Assembly (NCBI GenBank): GCA_026119855.1 | Contig: JAOWBW010000249.1 | Coordinates: 310,001 to 374,000, forward strand | DNA: 64,000 bases | Source of the DNA: Campanula takesimana | Lineage: Eukaryota > Streptophyta > Magnoliopsida > Asterales > Campanulaceae | Direction: 5' to 3' | In this document: positions 12,553-25,891 of the stretch, in pieces | Position numbering within the stretch: position 1 is the stretch's first letter | How the letters are laid out: each line of letters begins with the position of its first letter | The notes under the pieces: generated by a model | Database searches by the model: none | The model's input: the letters and a program-made list of their open reading frames with translations, nothing else | Told to the model about the DNA's origin: nothing | Program-made: the position numbers and the translations under genes

Positions 12553-14839
12553 TGTAACGCCTCACCCAATTTTATTTTCATATTTTGCGTATTATATGAT
12601 TTAAATCTATTATGTGATTTATGTGCGAATTTTATATGATAGATAAGATTTTATGGCTTGCATATATTATTTGGGAATATATGTTAGTTTATGTGTTAGT
12701 AGAACTTTGTTAAGTTGCATTAATGAACTAGTGCGACTTATAGGCTTATGTAGAATTATTGGACTTGGTTGCTCAAAATGAAATTTGAGGGGGTCCAAGT
12801 GTAAAGTTGCAAGTTGATGGAGATTTTTATCCCCATCTCCTTCATCAGCACACACACACACACTAAAAAACCATTCCCTCCATTGTTCTTGCTTGGAAGA
12901 AAGAAAAGGTAAGAAAATATTTTGTATAAATTCCCATAAATTCATTTACTACTCTATTTCAAATTCTAAATATATATAAATGTTCAGGGCATTGAATAGA
13001 GTATTTCTACCAATTCAATTTCCGTTTTCTCGATACTTTTCCGGAATAGGTAAGTTACTATTTTACCCTATTTATTGATAAAAAGAATCCTTCCTGAGTT
13101 GTATGAGGTATATGTGTTAAATCTATGAATTTCTTTCTTAGTTCATGAAGCTATTTGAAATAGGTGAAATTTTAGGTTTGGGTGATTGAATTCTATGTTC
13201 TGTGTTTCTGTTGATTCAAAGAGTGTTGCTCAGTTAGTGTTGGTGTATTTGACACCCAAAACAAGTTCAGTAAAGGTGGAAATGGTAGGAGTATTTCTGG
13301 GTTTGTTTGGTCATTGTAAAAATGAAATTTGGGCAAGAACAACCCAGGAACTGAATTCTGGGAACTGAATTTCGACTAGGAGGCGCACGCATCCCATAAT
13401 AGGAGGCGCACGCATCCTTTAACTGAAGTTGAAAATTTGTTGGGTTTGTTGGAGGCGTGCGCTCTCTTTGGAGAGAGGCACGCGCATCCTATAAAATTTG
13501 AAATTACCATAGCTTCAGTAGTTGGAGGCGCGCGCACCCTTGAAAGGGAGGCGTACGCACCCTTAGTGAAATTGTCAAGGCTTTATTTCTGTCTTAAGGA
13601 GGCGCGCGCACCCTTGGAGGGGGAGGCGTGCGCACCCTTCCCCTGTTTCAGCCTTATTTGATCCTTTTTATTCCTAAGTGTTGGTAATTGATAGGGAGTA
13701 CTTTGTATGTGTTATGAAAGCTTATATTGATAAGTAAATGATTGTTTACACTCTTCATGATTACTAGAAGATGAATTGGTAAATGATACATACTAAATGT
13801 GTTACAAGTGAATTTGAGCATTTTACGCAATTATGCCTAAGTGATGTACATGGTTAATGGTCTAGTCCCTTACTTTGGGCCTAGTACTAGTTTCATATTG
13901 TCAAGTAAATAATACTTGTATACTTGGTTGTGAGTCCAGCTGGTTTATGTGTTTCGGGGGTGTATAGGTTCACGTTTATTATGAGAGCTGGGGCTGAGTA
14001 ATAACCGTGAATCTATGCATCTGTGACCGTTTGATCCTACTATTGATCACAGTAGGGGTCTTGCTTTCTCAATGATTGGAGTATTAAGCACAATGATTGA
14101 ATAGCTCTTTTGTTCTTGGTTCTCGGTTTGAGATACTGGGTAACGGGTCTCCTCTGATTTTGTGAAGCGGCCTTCAACATGAAGATCGACATCAACGTTA
14201 TGTTTGGGTATGGAGTAATAAGGAGGAAAGAAATATCCTTTGTAATGTGTACTTAGCTATACGTGTTGCATAATGAGTAGGAGTAGCTACTCATGTGATT
14301 TGCTACTTGATATATATATTGTTAATGAACTGCTTCCATGCTTCATTTCTATATGCATGCATATCATGCTATGATAGTAGTAACTTACTGAGATTTTATC
14401 TCACCCCGTTTATTGTTTCTTTGTTTTCCTTAGATCCAAAGAAGGCTAGCGATAGCTCGAGGTAAGGATCGTAGTATCCAGTCTTGGTGCTAAGGGAAAT
14501 TTCTTTTGGGTAGGTTATTATACTTTTGTTTTGTGAGGACGTTAGTTAGACTGAGTATGTTAAACTCAGAATTTTTGGGGTACAGTTGTGTATATGTAAT
14601 TAAAGTAATCTTCTTTTGTTTACCGGCTTGTATGCCGAGTAATGGAAGTGTAAAAGTTAGTTTTTGGGTTATGTAAAGTGGTAAGAGGTGGTCAAGTGTT
14701 GAACCGTCCTAAGTAGTGTATCTCCTACGTCATTAAAGGAGTATAGTTGTATTTTAGTTTTAAATTTTACCCGTTTTTAAAGTAGTGGCGTGTCTGAATT
14801 CTATGGTTTATATCAAATCTAAGGATTCGGGGCGTTACA
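12553..14839 (+). repeat. 5' LTR of inner Gypsy
   Basis: Starts TGTAACGCC, ends GGCGTTACA and is followed by GTTGGTATCAGAGC. It holds a block of eight variants of a GGAGGCGCGCGCACCC-like word at 13,380-13,640. Confidence 0.95.
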
Positions 14840-14853
14840 GTTGGTATCAGAGC
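14840..14853 (+). other. Primer-binding site (initiator tRNA-Met)
   Basis: GTTGGTATCAGAGC follows the LTR end directly, as in the outer element at 8,432-8,445. Confidence 0.9.
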
Positions 14854-14947
14854 TATGGTTAGCTCTAAGCCTGGATAGGGTCTATGGCCTAGGTGGGTTG
14901 GTTTTGGGTTGTTTTATTAATGTCGAGTGTTTATGTGTAGGGTGGAG

Positions 14948-16048
14948 ATGAGTCATTCTGAGGATATTGGTAGTAGTACTCAGGGAAATGAGGAATCCGA
15001 AACTCCTTCTGTAGAAGTGGGTAATGATCATAATGTGGATTACAAGCAGATGTTTCAATTATTGGCTCAATTTGTCTCCAACCAACAAGGACAGAATAAT
15101 TCGGGGCAGGCACAGTCAGGAGCTGATGACAAGGGTTATGCCAGTCGTCTTGCCAAGTTCCTGAAAATGCAACCTCGTAGTTTTGATGGAGAACCCGATG
15201 CGGTGAAAGCTGAGGAATGGATAGAGAGTATTGAGAAGATATTCGCTGCTCTGAAATGTGAGGATAAAGAGAAGGTAACCTTTGCAACTTTTAAATTAGA
15301 AAAGGCTGCGGAGCACTGGTGGAAGGTGTTATGCCAAATCTGGGAGCAAGAGAAAGATGTACAACATACTTGGGCGGATTTCCTTAAAGAGTTCAACTCA
15401 CAGTTCATTCCCTCGGTTGTCCAAGATCGAAGAGAGATGGATTTTCTGAATCTAGTATAAGGGAACATGACGGTGGGGCAATATTCCTCCGAATTCACTA
15501 AACTTGCGAGGTATTGTAGTCATCTAGTTCCAACTGAAATAAAGAGGGCTCAAAGGTTCGTGAAGGGATTAAAGACGGAGTATAGGAAGCAACTTCTTTC
15601 CTTACAACTCACTAGTTACCGACAAGCAGTTGAGAGGGCATATGCAATTGAGAACGACATTGATGAACATAGAGTTAAACCGGGATTTGCTACGGGAGGT
15701 CAACCATCAGTACGTGTTCCAGAAAGGGCTCAGAGTACCGAAAGTAAAAGGGGTGGATTTAACCGACCGAGTGGTCGATCTCAGAAGCAATCAGAAAGTA
15801 TGGGAAGTGTATCAGTGGGTTCAAAGACGAATGTTTCGAGTTCAAAGTGGACTTGCAAGTATTGTTCCAAGAATGGCCATACTGAAGACCGATGTTGGTT
15901 AAAGTAGGGAAAATGCTTAAACTGCGGTGAGAGTGGACATTTCAAAAGGGATTGCCCAAAGAATAAGGGAACTTCAGGAGAAGGTATCGGACATCAAGCT
16001 TCGGGTAGTAAGCGGGATAGTGGGGGTCGGCCTAAGGTTCTGGGTCGA
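14948..16048 (+). pseudogene. Inner Gypsy gag, broken
   Basis: The frame starts MSHSEDIG. The gag core (AAEHWWKVLCQIW near 15,305) is followed by zinc knuckles CKYCSKNGHTEDRC and CLNCGESGHFKRDC. Stops at 15,458 and 15,905 interrupt one otherwise continuous frame. The second stop lies between the two knuckles. Confidence 0.8.
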
Positions 16049-19000
16049 GTGTTTGCTATTGATCAGCACAGGGTGGCTGAGTCTACAGCAGTGATAGGAG
16101 GTACCATTTTTCTTTTTAGTACGCGAGCGCGAGTTCTTATAGATCCAGGATCATCTCATTCTTATATGGCATCACATTTTGTGTCTCATTTACCTGTTGT
16201 TCCTGATGCTATGCCTTATGTGTTAGAAGTATCTTCTCCAATGGCAGATTGCATGCTAGCTACAGAAGTATATAAGAATTGTGATGTGCTTATAGGTAAT
16301 CATACCCTTCAAGCTGATCTAGTAGTGTTGCCCATAAGGGATTTTGATGTGATACTTGGTATGGACTGGCTTTATATGCATTATGCATCTGTTGATTGTC
16401 ATCAAAAGGTGGTTACTTTTTCTGTGCCGAGTTTGCCTGAATTTATTTTTGAAGGTGATAAACTTATGTGTAGTTTTCATGTTATATCTGCTTTGAGAGC
16501 TAGGAAGTTGTTGTCTGGGGGTTGTACGGGGTATCTTGCTTGTGTAATTGACAAGAATATATCTGTAGCAAAGCTGGAAGATATTTCTGTGGTGTCTGAG
16601 TTTTCGGATGTGTTTTCTACTGAATATAGTATGCCACCGGACCGGGAACTTGAATTTTGTATTGAGTTGTTACCAGGTACCACACCGATATCTAAAGCTC
16701 CATATAGAATGGCTCCCGCTGAGTTAAGAGAATTGAATAAGTAACTCGAGGAGTTACTGGAGAAAGGGTTTATCCGGCCTAGTGTGTCTCCTTGGGGTGC
16801 ACCAGTATTATTGTGAGGAAGAAGGATGGTACTTTGCGGTTATGTATTGACTACCGAGAGCTTAATCAGGTAACAATTAAAAACAAGTATCCGCTACCCC
16901 ACATTGACGACCTGTTTGATCAACTTCAGGGGTCTGTGGTTTATTCGAAGCTTGATTTAAGAAGCGGATATCATCAATTGAAAGTCCGAGAAGAAGATAT
17001 ACCAAAGACAGCCTTACGTACCAGGTACGGACATTATGAGTTCGTGGTTATGCCATTTGGGTTGACGAATGCTCCTGCGGTGTTTATGGATTTGATGAAC
17101 CGGGTTTTCAAACCCTATCTAGATTGTTTTGTGGTGGTTTTTATAGATGACATCTTGGTTTATTCTAAATCCAAGGCGGAGCACGAGCAACATTTGAGGA
17201 TGGTATTGGGTGTTCTTCGGGACAAGCAATTATTTGCCAAATTTAGTAAGTGTGCCTTCTGGTTAGAAGAAGTTTCTTTCTTGGGACACGTAGTGTCAGA
17301 AGCCGGTATTTCTGTTGATCCTTCAAAGATAGAAGCCATAGTTAAATGGAAGAGAACAACTACAGTCACAGAGGTACGTAGTTTTCTGGGATTGGCAAGC
17401 TATTATCGGAGGTTTATTGAGGGATTTTCTAAAATTGCTACACCAATGACAAGTTTGACTCAGAAATCTATAGCCTTCGAATGGGATAACAAATGTGAAG
17501 CGAGTTTTCAGGAGTTGAAAAGAAGATTGACGGTGGCTCCAGTGTTAGCTTTGCCTAGTGGGTCAGATAATTTTGTTGTTTACACGGATGCTTCCAAAGA
17601 AGGGTTGGGTTGTGTGTTAATGCAAAATGATAAGGTAATTGCTTATGCCTCGAGAAAATTAACTCCTTATGAAGTGAATTATCCTACTCATGAGAGCTGG
17701 CTGCGATTATATTTGCGTTACACAAGTGGAGGCATTATTTATATGGGGCTAAATTTGAAGTGTTCACCGATCATAAGAGCCTGAAGTATTTATTTTCTCA
17801 GAAGGAACTTAACATGAGACAACGCAGATGGATGGAAAAATTGAAGGATCATGATTATACAATTTTGTATCACCCGGGAAAGGCTAATGTGGTAGCAGAT
17901 GCTTTGAGTAGGAACACCTATGTTGCACATTTGATGGCCCGAGAGTGGAAATTGCTAGATGATTTTCGAGACTGGAATCCATATGAGTCAAGTCATGGCT
18001 TGAGTTTTGCGAATATAAAGGCTACATCTATTCTTATTCACCAGATTAAAGAAGCTCAGAAGATTGATCCCGAATTGCAGAAGATTGTTGATGGAATGAA
18101 AGAAGGTAAACAACCCGACTTTACCTTTAATAATGATGGGATTCTTACTTTTCGTGGTAGAATTTGTATTCCAGCTGATGGTGAGATTAAATTGCGAGTA
18201 TTAGAGGAGGCTCATAAAACAAAGTATACCATACATCCGGGAAGTACGAAAATGTATCAAGATATGAAGAAGCATTTCTGGTGGAACTGTATGAAATGGG
18301 AGATTGCAGATTATGTGTCTAAATGCCTAACATGTCAACAGGTGAAAGTGGAACATCAACGTCCTGCAGGTCTGTTACAACTTTTAGAGATTCCTGAATG
18401 GAAATGGGAGCATATCACCATGGATTTTGTAACTGGTTTACCACGTACTCGAAAGGGTTATGAAGCAGTTTGGGTTATAGTAGATCGGTTAACCAAGTCG
18501 GCTCACTTTTTGCCTGTTTCTATGGTGTATTCATTGACTCAGTTGGCTTCTCTATATGTTCAAGAGATAGTCCGGCTTCATGGGGATCCGGTGAGTATAG
18601 TATCCGATAGAGATCCTCGGTTTACATCCTGATTCTGGCAAGCTCTTCAAGGGGCAATGGGTACTAAATTGAATTTCAGCACGGCATTTCACCCACAGTC
18701 AGATGGACAGTCGGAAAGGCTAGTACGGATTCTTGAGGATATGTTACGAGCATGTGCAGTTGACTTCAAAGGTAGTTGGGATGTTCATTTACCGTTAGTT
18801 GAATTTGCTTATAATAACAGCTACCAGTCTAGTATTGAGATGGCCCCCTACGAAGCATTGTATGGTCGTAAATGTAGATCACCTATATGTTGGGATGAGG
18901 TCGGAGAAGCAAAGCTTTTGGGACCCGAAATGGTTCAACAGTCGGTGGAGAGTGTGAGATTTATTCGGGATAGATTGAGGATAGCTCAAAGTCGTTAAAA

Positions 19001-19475
19001 GAGTTATGCTGATAACAGAAGAAGAGATCTTGAATTCCAAGTCGAGAATTTCGTGTTCTTGAAAGTGTCGCCTCAGAAAGGTGTGAAACGATTTGGGAAG
19101 AAAGGGAAGTTGACTCCTCGGTATATAGGACCATTTGAAATACTTGAGAGGATTGGGAAATTGGCTTATAGACATGCTTTACCGCCATCATTATCCGGGG
19201 TACATAATGTGTTTCATGTCTCTACTTTTCGTAAGTATATCGCGGATGAATCTCATGTTCTTGAGTATGAGCCAATTAAGTTCCAACCCGATTTGTCCTA
19301 CGAGGAATTACCAGTGGAATTCTGGATAGGAAAGAACAAGTCTTGCGTACCAAGAGAATTCCCCTTGTGAAGGTATTATGGAGGAATCACGAGATCGAAG
19401 AGGCTACTTGAGAAACTGAGCGAGAGATGCGAGAAAAATACCTGAGTCTATTTGATAATGTTGGTAAGTAATGTG
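16049..19475 (+). pseudogene. Inner Gypsy pol, broken
   Basis: Order: retropepsin (IDPGSSHSYM), reverse transcriptase (KYPLPHIDDL, FIDDILVYSK near 17,150), RNase H (YTDASKEGLGC near 17,585), integrase zinc finger and core (MDFVTGLPRT, SDRDPRF, HPQSDGQSER) and a chromodomain-like tail near 19,310-19,470. It is broken by a stop at 16,742, a single-base frameshift near 16,812, a small deletion near 17,692, stops at 18,630 and 18,997, and a frameshift and stop in the tail. The element cannot supply its own proteins although its LTRs look young. Confidence 0.87.
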
Positions 19476-19528
19476 ATCCTTTAGATAAATAAAATTCGCG
19501 GACGAATTTTCTTTTAAGGTGGGGAGGA

Positions 19529-21816
19529 TGTAACGCCTCTCCCAATTTTATTTTCATATTTTGCGTATTATATGATTTAAATCTATTATGTGATTTATGT
19601 GCGAATTTTATATGATAGATAAGATTTTATGGCTTGCATATATTATTTGGGAATATATGTTAGTTTATGTGTTAGTAGAACTTTGTTAAGTTGCATTAAT
19701 GAACTAGTGCGACTTATAGGCTTATGTAGAATTATTGGACTTGGTTGCTCAAAATGAAATTTGAGGGGGTCCAAGTGTAAAGTTGCAAGTTGATGGAGAT
19801 TTTTATCCCCATCTCCTTCATCAGCACACACACACACACACTAAAAAAACCATTCCCTCCATTGTTCTTGCTTGGAAGAAAGAAAAGGTAAGAAAATATT
19901 TTGTATAAATTCCCCTAAATTCATTTACTACTCTATTTCAAATTCTAAATATATATAAATGTTCAAGGCATTGAATAGAGTATTTCTACCAATTCAATTT
20001 CCGTTTTCTCGATACTTTTTCGAAATAGGTAAGTTACTAATTTACCCTGTTTATTGATAAAAAGAATCCTTCCTGAGTTGTATGAGGTATATGTGTTAAA
20101 TCTATGAATTTTTTTTCTTAGTTCATGAAGCTATTTGAAATAGGTGAAATTTTAGGTTTGGGTGATTGAATTCTATGTTCTGTGTTTCTGTTGATTCAAA
20201 GAGTGTTGCTCAGTTAGTGTTGGTGTGTTTGACACCCAAAACAAGTTCAGTAAAGGTGGAAATGGTAGGAGTATTTCTGGGTTTGTTTGGTCATTGTAAA
20301 AATGAAATTTGGGCAAGAACAACCCAGGAACTGAATTCTGGGAACTGAATTTTGACTAGGAGGCGCACGCATCCCATAATAGGAGGCGCACGCATCCTTT
20401 AACTGAAGTTGAAAATTTGTTGGGTTTGTTGGAGGCGTGCGCTCTCTTTGGAGAGAGGCACGCGCATCCTATAAAATTTGAAATTACCATAGCTTCAGTA
20501 GTTGGAGGCGCGCGCACCCTTGAAAGGGAGGCGTGCGCACCCTTAGTGAAATTGTCAAGGCTTTATTTCTGTCTTAAGGAGGCGCGCGCACCCTTGGAGG
20601 GGGAGGCGTGCGCACCCTTCCCCTGTTTCAGCCTTATTTGATCCTTTTTATTCCTAAGTGTTGGTAATTGATAGGGAGTACTTTGTATGTGTTATGAAAG
20701 ATTATATTGATAAGTAAATGATTGTTTACACTCTTCATGATTACTAGAATATGAATTGGTAAATGATACATACTAAATGTGTTACAAGTGAATTTGAGCA
20801 TTTTATGCAATTATGCCTAAGTGATGTACATGGTTAATGGTCTAGTCCCTTACTTTGGGCCTAATACTAGTTTCATATTGTCAAGTAAATAATACTTGTA
20901 TACTTGGTTGTGAGTACAGCTGGTTTAAGTGTTTCGGGGGTGTATAGGTTCACGTTTATTATGAGAGCTGGGGCTGAGTAATAACCGTGAATCTATGCAT
21001 CTGTGACCGTTTGCTCCTACTATTGATCACAGTAGGGGTCTAGCTTTCTCAATGATTGGAGCATTAAGCACAATGATTGAATAGCTCTTTTGTTCTTGGT
21101 TCTCGGTTTGAGATACTGGGTAATGGGTCTCCTCTGATTTTGTGAAGCGGCCTTCAACATGAAGATCGACATCAACGTTATGTTTGGGTATGGAGTAATA
21201 AGGAGGAAAGAAATATCCTTTGTAATGTGTACTTAGCTATACGTGTTGCATAATGAGTAGGAGTAGCTACTCATGTGATTTGCTACTTGATATATATATT
21301 GTTAATGAACTGCTTCCATGCTTCATTTCTATATGCATGCATATCATGCTATGATAGTAGTAACTTACTGAGATTTTATCTCACCCCGTTTATTGTTTCT
21401 TTGTTTTCCTTAGATCCAAAGAAGGCTAGCGATAGCTCGAGGCGAGGATCGTAGTATCCAGTTCTGGGGCTAAGGGAAATTTCTTTTGGGTAGGTTATTA
21501 TACTTTTGTTTTGTGAGGACGTTAGTTAGACTGAGTATGTTAAACTCAGAATTTTTGGGGTACAGTTGTGTATATGTAATTAAAGTAGTCTTCTTTTGTT
21601 TACCGGCTTGTATGCCGAGTAATGGAAGTGTAAAAGTTAGTTTTTGGGTTATGTAAAGTGGTAAGAGGTGGTCAAGTGTTGAACCATCCTAAGTAGTGTA
21701 TATCCTACGTCATTAAAGGAGTATAGTTGTATTTTAGTTTTAAATTTTACCCGTTTTTAAAGTAGCGTGTCTGAATTCTATGGTTTATATCACATCTAAG
21801 GATTCAGGGCGTTACA
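19529..21816 (+). repeat. 3' LTR of inner Gypsy
   Basis: Nearly identical to 12,553-14,839. It is preceded by a purine tract (AAGGTGGGGAGGA) that would prime plus-strand synthesis. It carries the same eight-word CG-rich block at 20,360-20,620. Confidence 0.95.
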
Positions 21817-22306
21817 GCCCAGAGTAGACAGAAGAGCTATGCTGATCACCGAAGACGGGATCTTAATTTTCAGACTGGAGACTTTGTGTTCTTGAAATTA
21901 TCTCCGAAGGTGGGTATTCGAAGGTTCGGGAAGAAAGGTAAATTGGCTCCGAGGTATATTGGACCGTTCGAGATTTTGGGAAAAGTGGACTTCTTGCTTA
22001 TCGACTTGTATTGCCATCTTCTCTAGACCGGTTGCATAACGTCTTCCATGTTTCTATGCTTCGAAAGTATTTGCACGATTCATCTCACGTGTTACCGAGG
22101 GTACCTGAGGATATAGAGCCTGACATGTCATGCGAAGAGCGACCAGTTCAGATACTTGATACCAAAGTTCAAGAGTTGAGGAATAAAAGTATAGCGTTGG
22201 TGAGAGTACTATGGAGGAATCACAATGTCGAAGAATCAACGTGGAAGCTTCGAGAAGAGATGGAACGGAAATATCTGTGGCTTTTTGATTCGGGTAAGTA
22301 TTTCTA
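21817..22306 (+). pseudogene. Outer Gypsy pol, last part with chromodomain-like tail
   Basis: Continues the integrase C-terminal region cut at 12,552 (KSYADHRRRDL, FGKKGKLAPRYIGPFEI). A frameshift near 21,985 follows, then a segment from 22,011 with LVRVLWRNHNVEESTW, matching the terminal chromodomain of Tekay/Del chromoviruses, which targets integration to chromatin. It ends shortly before the polypurine tract and LTR. Confidence 0.85.
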
Positions 22307-22342
22307 AAATTCAGGACGAATTTTCTTTTAAGGTCGAGTGAA

Positions 22343-24351
22343 TGTCACGACCCGAAACCTTGGCACTTTTTTTATTATTTATTTAATCATTTTAATGATT
22401 TATTTGAGTTAGTTTTGTTAAGTTGAAACTTTAAGGTTCGTAGTGTAAATTTGAGTTTGGGAGTCTTTTGAAGTATTTTAGAAACTTTGGGGATTTTTGT
22501 TAAATGTTTTAACTAGGAGTGACCAATCCGTAATTTTGGTTATTAGATATTATCTTCTCCATCTCCTCCCATGCTTTTCATTCTCACTTAAACCAATTTT
22601 TTTTTCTCTTCCTCTGCATTCTTCCATTGGAGAGAAAGGTAAGAACTCTTCTCATTTTCCTTTTTTTAATCTTCTTTTATTCATCTTTTCTTAATACTCA
22701 TTTTATATAAAATACTCAGATCATCGTTAGGATCGTTTGTAGCTAAGTAAGAGCAATTTCCGTCTCATTTCATAATTTTCCAAGTAAGTTGCTTTCCCCC
22801 TTTTATGCTAAAAATGTTCATCCTTAGCTTCTATGATGCTATGATGGTTATATATTGTGTTATGGATGAATTTGGAGTTGATTTGTATTTTGGTTATTTT
22901 TATGATAATTGATGTTTGGATCATTACTTGGTTTGGGTTTATGAAATACTTGTCTTGGGACGTTTTGGGATGAGTTTAACTGAGTATAATGTGTTGGGTT
23001 GTTTCATGTGAGTGTTATAAGTGTTAATGTGTAATACTTTTGAGACGGTGAAACGAAGGGAGTATAATTTAGTGCAGTTGGTCCAGTCGGGTAGGGTGGG
23101 CGACCGCCCAAAATGGGGCGTGCGGCCGCACAACTATCTGAAAGGTTTTTGTCTTAGTTGCAGGGTATAGTGGGCGACCGCACAACCAGAAATGGGCGGC
23201 CGCCCAGTGGTTGCTGAAAGTTTATACTTGTTCTTTTTGTGTGATTTAAGAGTGTAGTTCGGTCTAGGTTTTGTGTACTATCCTAGTTGACCTTTATGAA
23301 CATCTTGGTACACTTTAGTGTTGGAAATGGGTCCTTTGTGATCAAATATGTGATGGAATTTGATTAAGTGTTAATTGGGATTTTGGAACATCTTCTTGAT
23401 GTATTTTTGGTTTGACTTATCTTTATGATGACTATTTGGAATGGTTCCCTACTTTGGAATCATTGGTTGTTTATCGAGCTAGTATTTTATTACTTAGCAT
23501 TTATTTGAAAGTTCAGTTGGTACTTGTGTTCGAGTCAGGCAATGGGGAATATTATAATGGCACACGAGCCGAGTCTAGTATGATAGTGTCCATTGGTCCT
23601 TCTTTCCCCTTCTATATAGCCTTGGTTGGGATGAGCTAGCTCCCTTGAGTGAGTATTCTAGCTAGTTCGTTTTGGGTTATGACTTTGTGTCATATTCCCC
23701 TTATTACTATTGGTTTCATGGTTCCGGTACCGGGGATTTCTCTTCAGCTGTTATTCTACTATGGTTGATTGGTTGATCGGTTGGTCCTGCGCAGGGATTC
23801 TTTAATATATCCGTTTGGTGAAACCTTGGCTTAGTATCCTTCGTAACTTGTTTATTTCCGCTGCTATCTGTTAACAGTTATATGCTAAGTGCTATGTGGG
23901 ACTTATTATTCTTTATTGCATAATAACTTGTCATATAGTTGCATAAGTGACTTATTGAGATTTATCTCACCCCCTTTATTTTCAACTTTGTTTCCTTAAC
24001 CCCACCCCCCAGGAGGAAAGTGATAGGACCCGCTGATCACGAGAAGGACATCGAGAGTGTTCGTGACTTTTGGGCAGGTTGTTATTCGGTTTACATTGTT
24101 ATCAAATGTATAACCTATGGGATAGTATTACCAAACAGACGTCATTAAGAGTTGTACTTTTTGGTATTTTGGTGTAAGCTTGTGGAGCTTATATTAGTTG
24201 TATTATATTGTTGTTAAGTATGGATTTCTAAAACCGTGTATCATATCTTTTGTTATAAAGAGAATTTTTTATCTTCATCATTTTGGTGTTTTATTTATTA
24301 AGTCGACGTCCAGCTCGCGAGTTCCCGACCCGCGGGGTCGGGGTCGCGACA
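22343..24351 (+). repeat. 3' LTR of outer Gypsy, full length
   Basis: Starts TGTCACGACCC and ends GGGTCGCGACA, 2,009 bp. It lies directly after an AAGG-type purine tract. The right flank is the interrupted transposase frame, so this LTR marks the original insertion edge. CG-rich words are at 23,097-23,216. Confidence 0.92.
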
Positions 24352-25250
24352 GATGATGTCACTCTCATTGGCTTTCCTCATGAAGATGATATATCGATGA
24401 TCGTTGAGTAATTTGATGAATTGTTGTAGCGGGGATCTCCCTTGTCGTTCTTGTGCTCTAAATTTTAGCAGGGCATTGTGGACGTGTGTCTGAGTACTCA
24501 CGTTCTTCTTATCCTTCGTCTTTAACATCGTGAGAATGTTATTTGGACGCATTGAAGATTGATTTGCGGTACACACCTCCTCATATTCATCATTTGTCAA
24601 TTTTCCGAGCGGATGACCTTCTGGATACGTTGGAAAGTCATGATTATGATAACCATGCTTGACAACGTAACCCCATCACCCATCACCCCTTTCTTTGGCC
24701 CGAATTTCAAAATTGCACCCAATATTCTTGGTGCTACTCAACCTCTGATTCTTTGATCTGCCAGCCCTATAATTGACACCAAAATGACATACTATCTTTG
24801 CGTAGGCCATGATATTACCACTTGACTTCCTCGAATCTTGTATAGAAAGGGTTATATTTTGACGGACCGCAATATCCCGTACGTGTTTAAGAAGCTCATC
24901 CCTATTTGAAAATAATAGTGATGTGTTGAATTGATCACTGACACCCGGATATTGACCCTGCAAATTATATTAGCATCACTTTAGTTTCAAGACTGGATTT
25001 TTATTCTTGTGTGTATTTCAAGATTCGGTTTTTATTTTGATGTGTATTTCAAGATTGTATTTTTATTCTGATTTTGATTACCATACGAAATAAAATCCTA
25101 AAAACTTACTTCATTGCCGCTTGGATTTTGATTCTGATGTGTAGAATTTGGTGCCCATCCATCTTCTTCAAAGGTAAATTCTATGTCATCAAGGTTAATA
25201 TGATCATAAGAAGTTTGAGAATGTTGTGGAGAATGTTGTGGAGAATCCAT
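24352..25250 (-). pseudogene. Mutator/FAR1-type transposase, N-terminal part
   Basis: The gene reads leftward. Coding exon 1 (25,110-25,250) begins MDSPQHSPQHSQTS and ends at a GTAAGT donor. Intron 1 ends at a TTTGCAG acceptor (24,958), and exon 2 continues in phase. Exon 2 carries a FAR1-like DNA-binding domain (FSNRDELLKHV near the start, then CHFGVNYRAGRSK and GCNFEIRAKE) and a second part (GKLTNDEYEEV, LLKFRAQERQGRS). A direct repeat GTGATGG near 24,685 shifts the frame between the two parts. The frame then runs into the outer Gypsy LTR at 24,351, so the catalytic DDE part is missing. MULE transposases and the FAR1/FHY3 factors share this domain. A MULE origin is more likely given the repeats nearby. 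Confidence 0.75.
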
Positions 25251-25522
25251 AATATGAACTTAGAGACTTGAATTTGTGGTTAATAATGGGTTAAGAATGG
25301 TGAATGGGGCTGTTAAGAATGGGTGTTAAGTAGTAGGGTTTAAGATAAAATTCAGGGTGTAAGGGTTCTGCGTTTTACGTATCTCGTGTATCTATATGCG
25401 AGCTACAGTACAACAACTCGTGTACCAGCACACGAAACACTTTGTTTGCTGGTTTAATGGTCTCGTACACGAGACATAGATATTTAACACGTGTATTGTC
25501 ACACGAAACCTCTGTTTCATGG

Positions 25523-25572
25523 TTTAGGGTTTAAGGGTTTAAGGTTTAGGGTTTAGGGTTAAGGGTTTAGTA
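25523..25572 (+). repeat. Interstitial telomere-like repeat
   Basis: About seven degenerate copies of the plant telomere unit TTTAGGG and its variants TTTAAGGG and TTAAGGG. It is short and impure, embedded in the hairpin-repeat region. Confidence 0.8.
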
Positions 25573-25891
25573 ATTTGTTTCGTACACGAGTTAATTTACT
25601 ATATCTCGTGTATTGACACACGAAATACTATGTTTATTGGTTTATTTGGTCTCGTACACGTGTTCATCTTCGGTATCACGTGTATCTTAACACGAAACAA
25701 CTCGTCCCACTCGTATATTTTCATACGAAATCCTAAATAAAGGTGTTCTTCGATGATTTGCCACACTATGTTAATGATACGCATATACTATATTAAATTA
25801 TTGATTTGTGGTGTTAATTTGAGCAATATATTTTGTACATTTTAGACATGACAACTAACAAACGACGTATTGGATCATAATCAAGTAATTG

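Larger units (their letters stand above)
12553..21816 (+). mobile_element. Inner Ty3/Gypsy chromovirus nested in outer pol
   Basis: The ends are TGTAACGCC and GGCGTTACA. The flanks carry GCCC on both sides (12,549-12,552 and 21,817-21,820), a 4-bp duplication, or 5 bp if the terminal A is shared. The LTRs are 2,287 and 2,288 bp, with roughly 35 differences by eye (about 1.5%). Insertion split the integrase frame of the host element. It has the same domain order and lineage as the host element but a different LTR family. Confidence 0.95.
7150..24351 (+). mobile_element. Outer Ty3/Gypsy chromovirus (Tekay-like), split
   Basis: The element has LTRs at 7,150-8,431 (truncated) and 22,343-24,351, a tRNA-Met primer site after the first LTR, and gag-protease-RT-RNaseH-integrase-chromodomain order, which is Ty3/Gypsy. 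It is interrupted at 12,552 by a second Gypsy element, and its pol resumes at 21,817. By eye the shared LTR part differs at roughly 35 of 1,280 positions (about 2.7%), more than the inner element's LTRs, which fits the nesting order. Confidence 0.9.

Noticed and set aside
12667..13661. Short frames in the inner Gypsy LTR, repeated at 19,643-20,641
   Set aside because: They occur in both LTR copies and arise from CA repeats and the CG-rich words; no domain.
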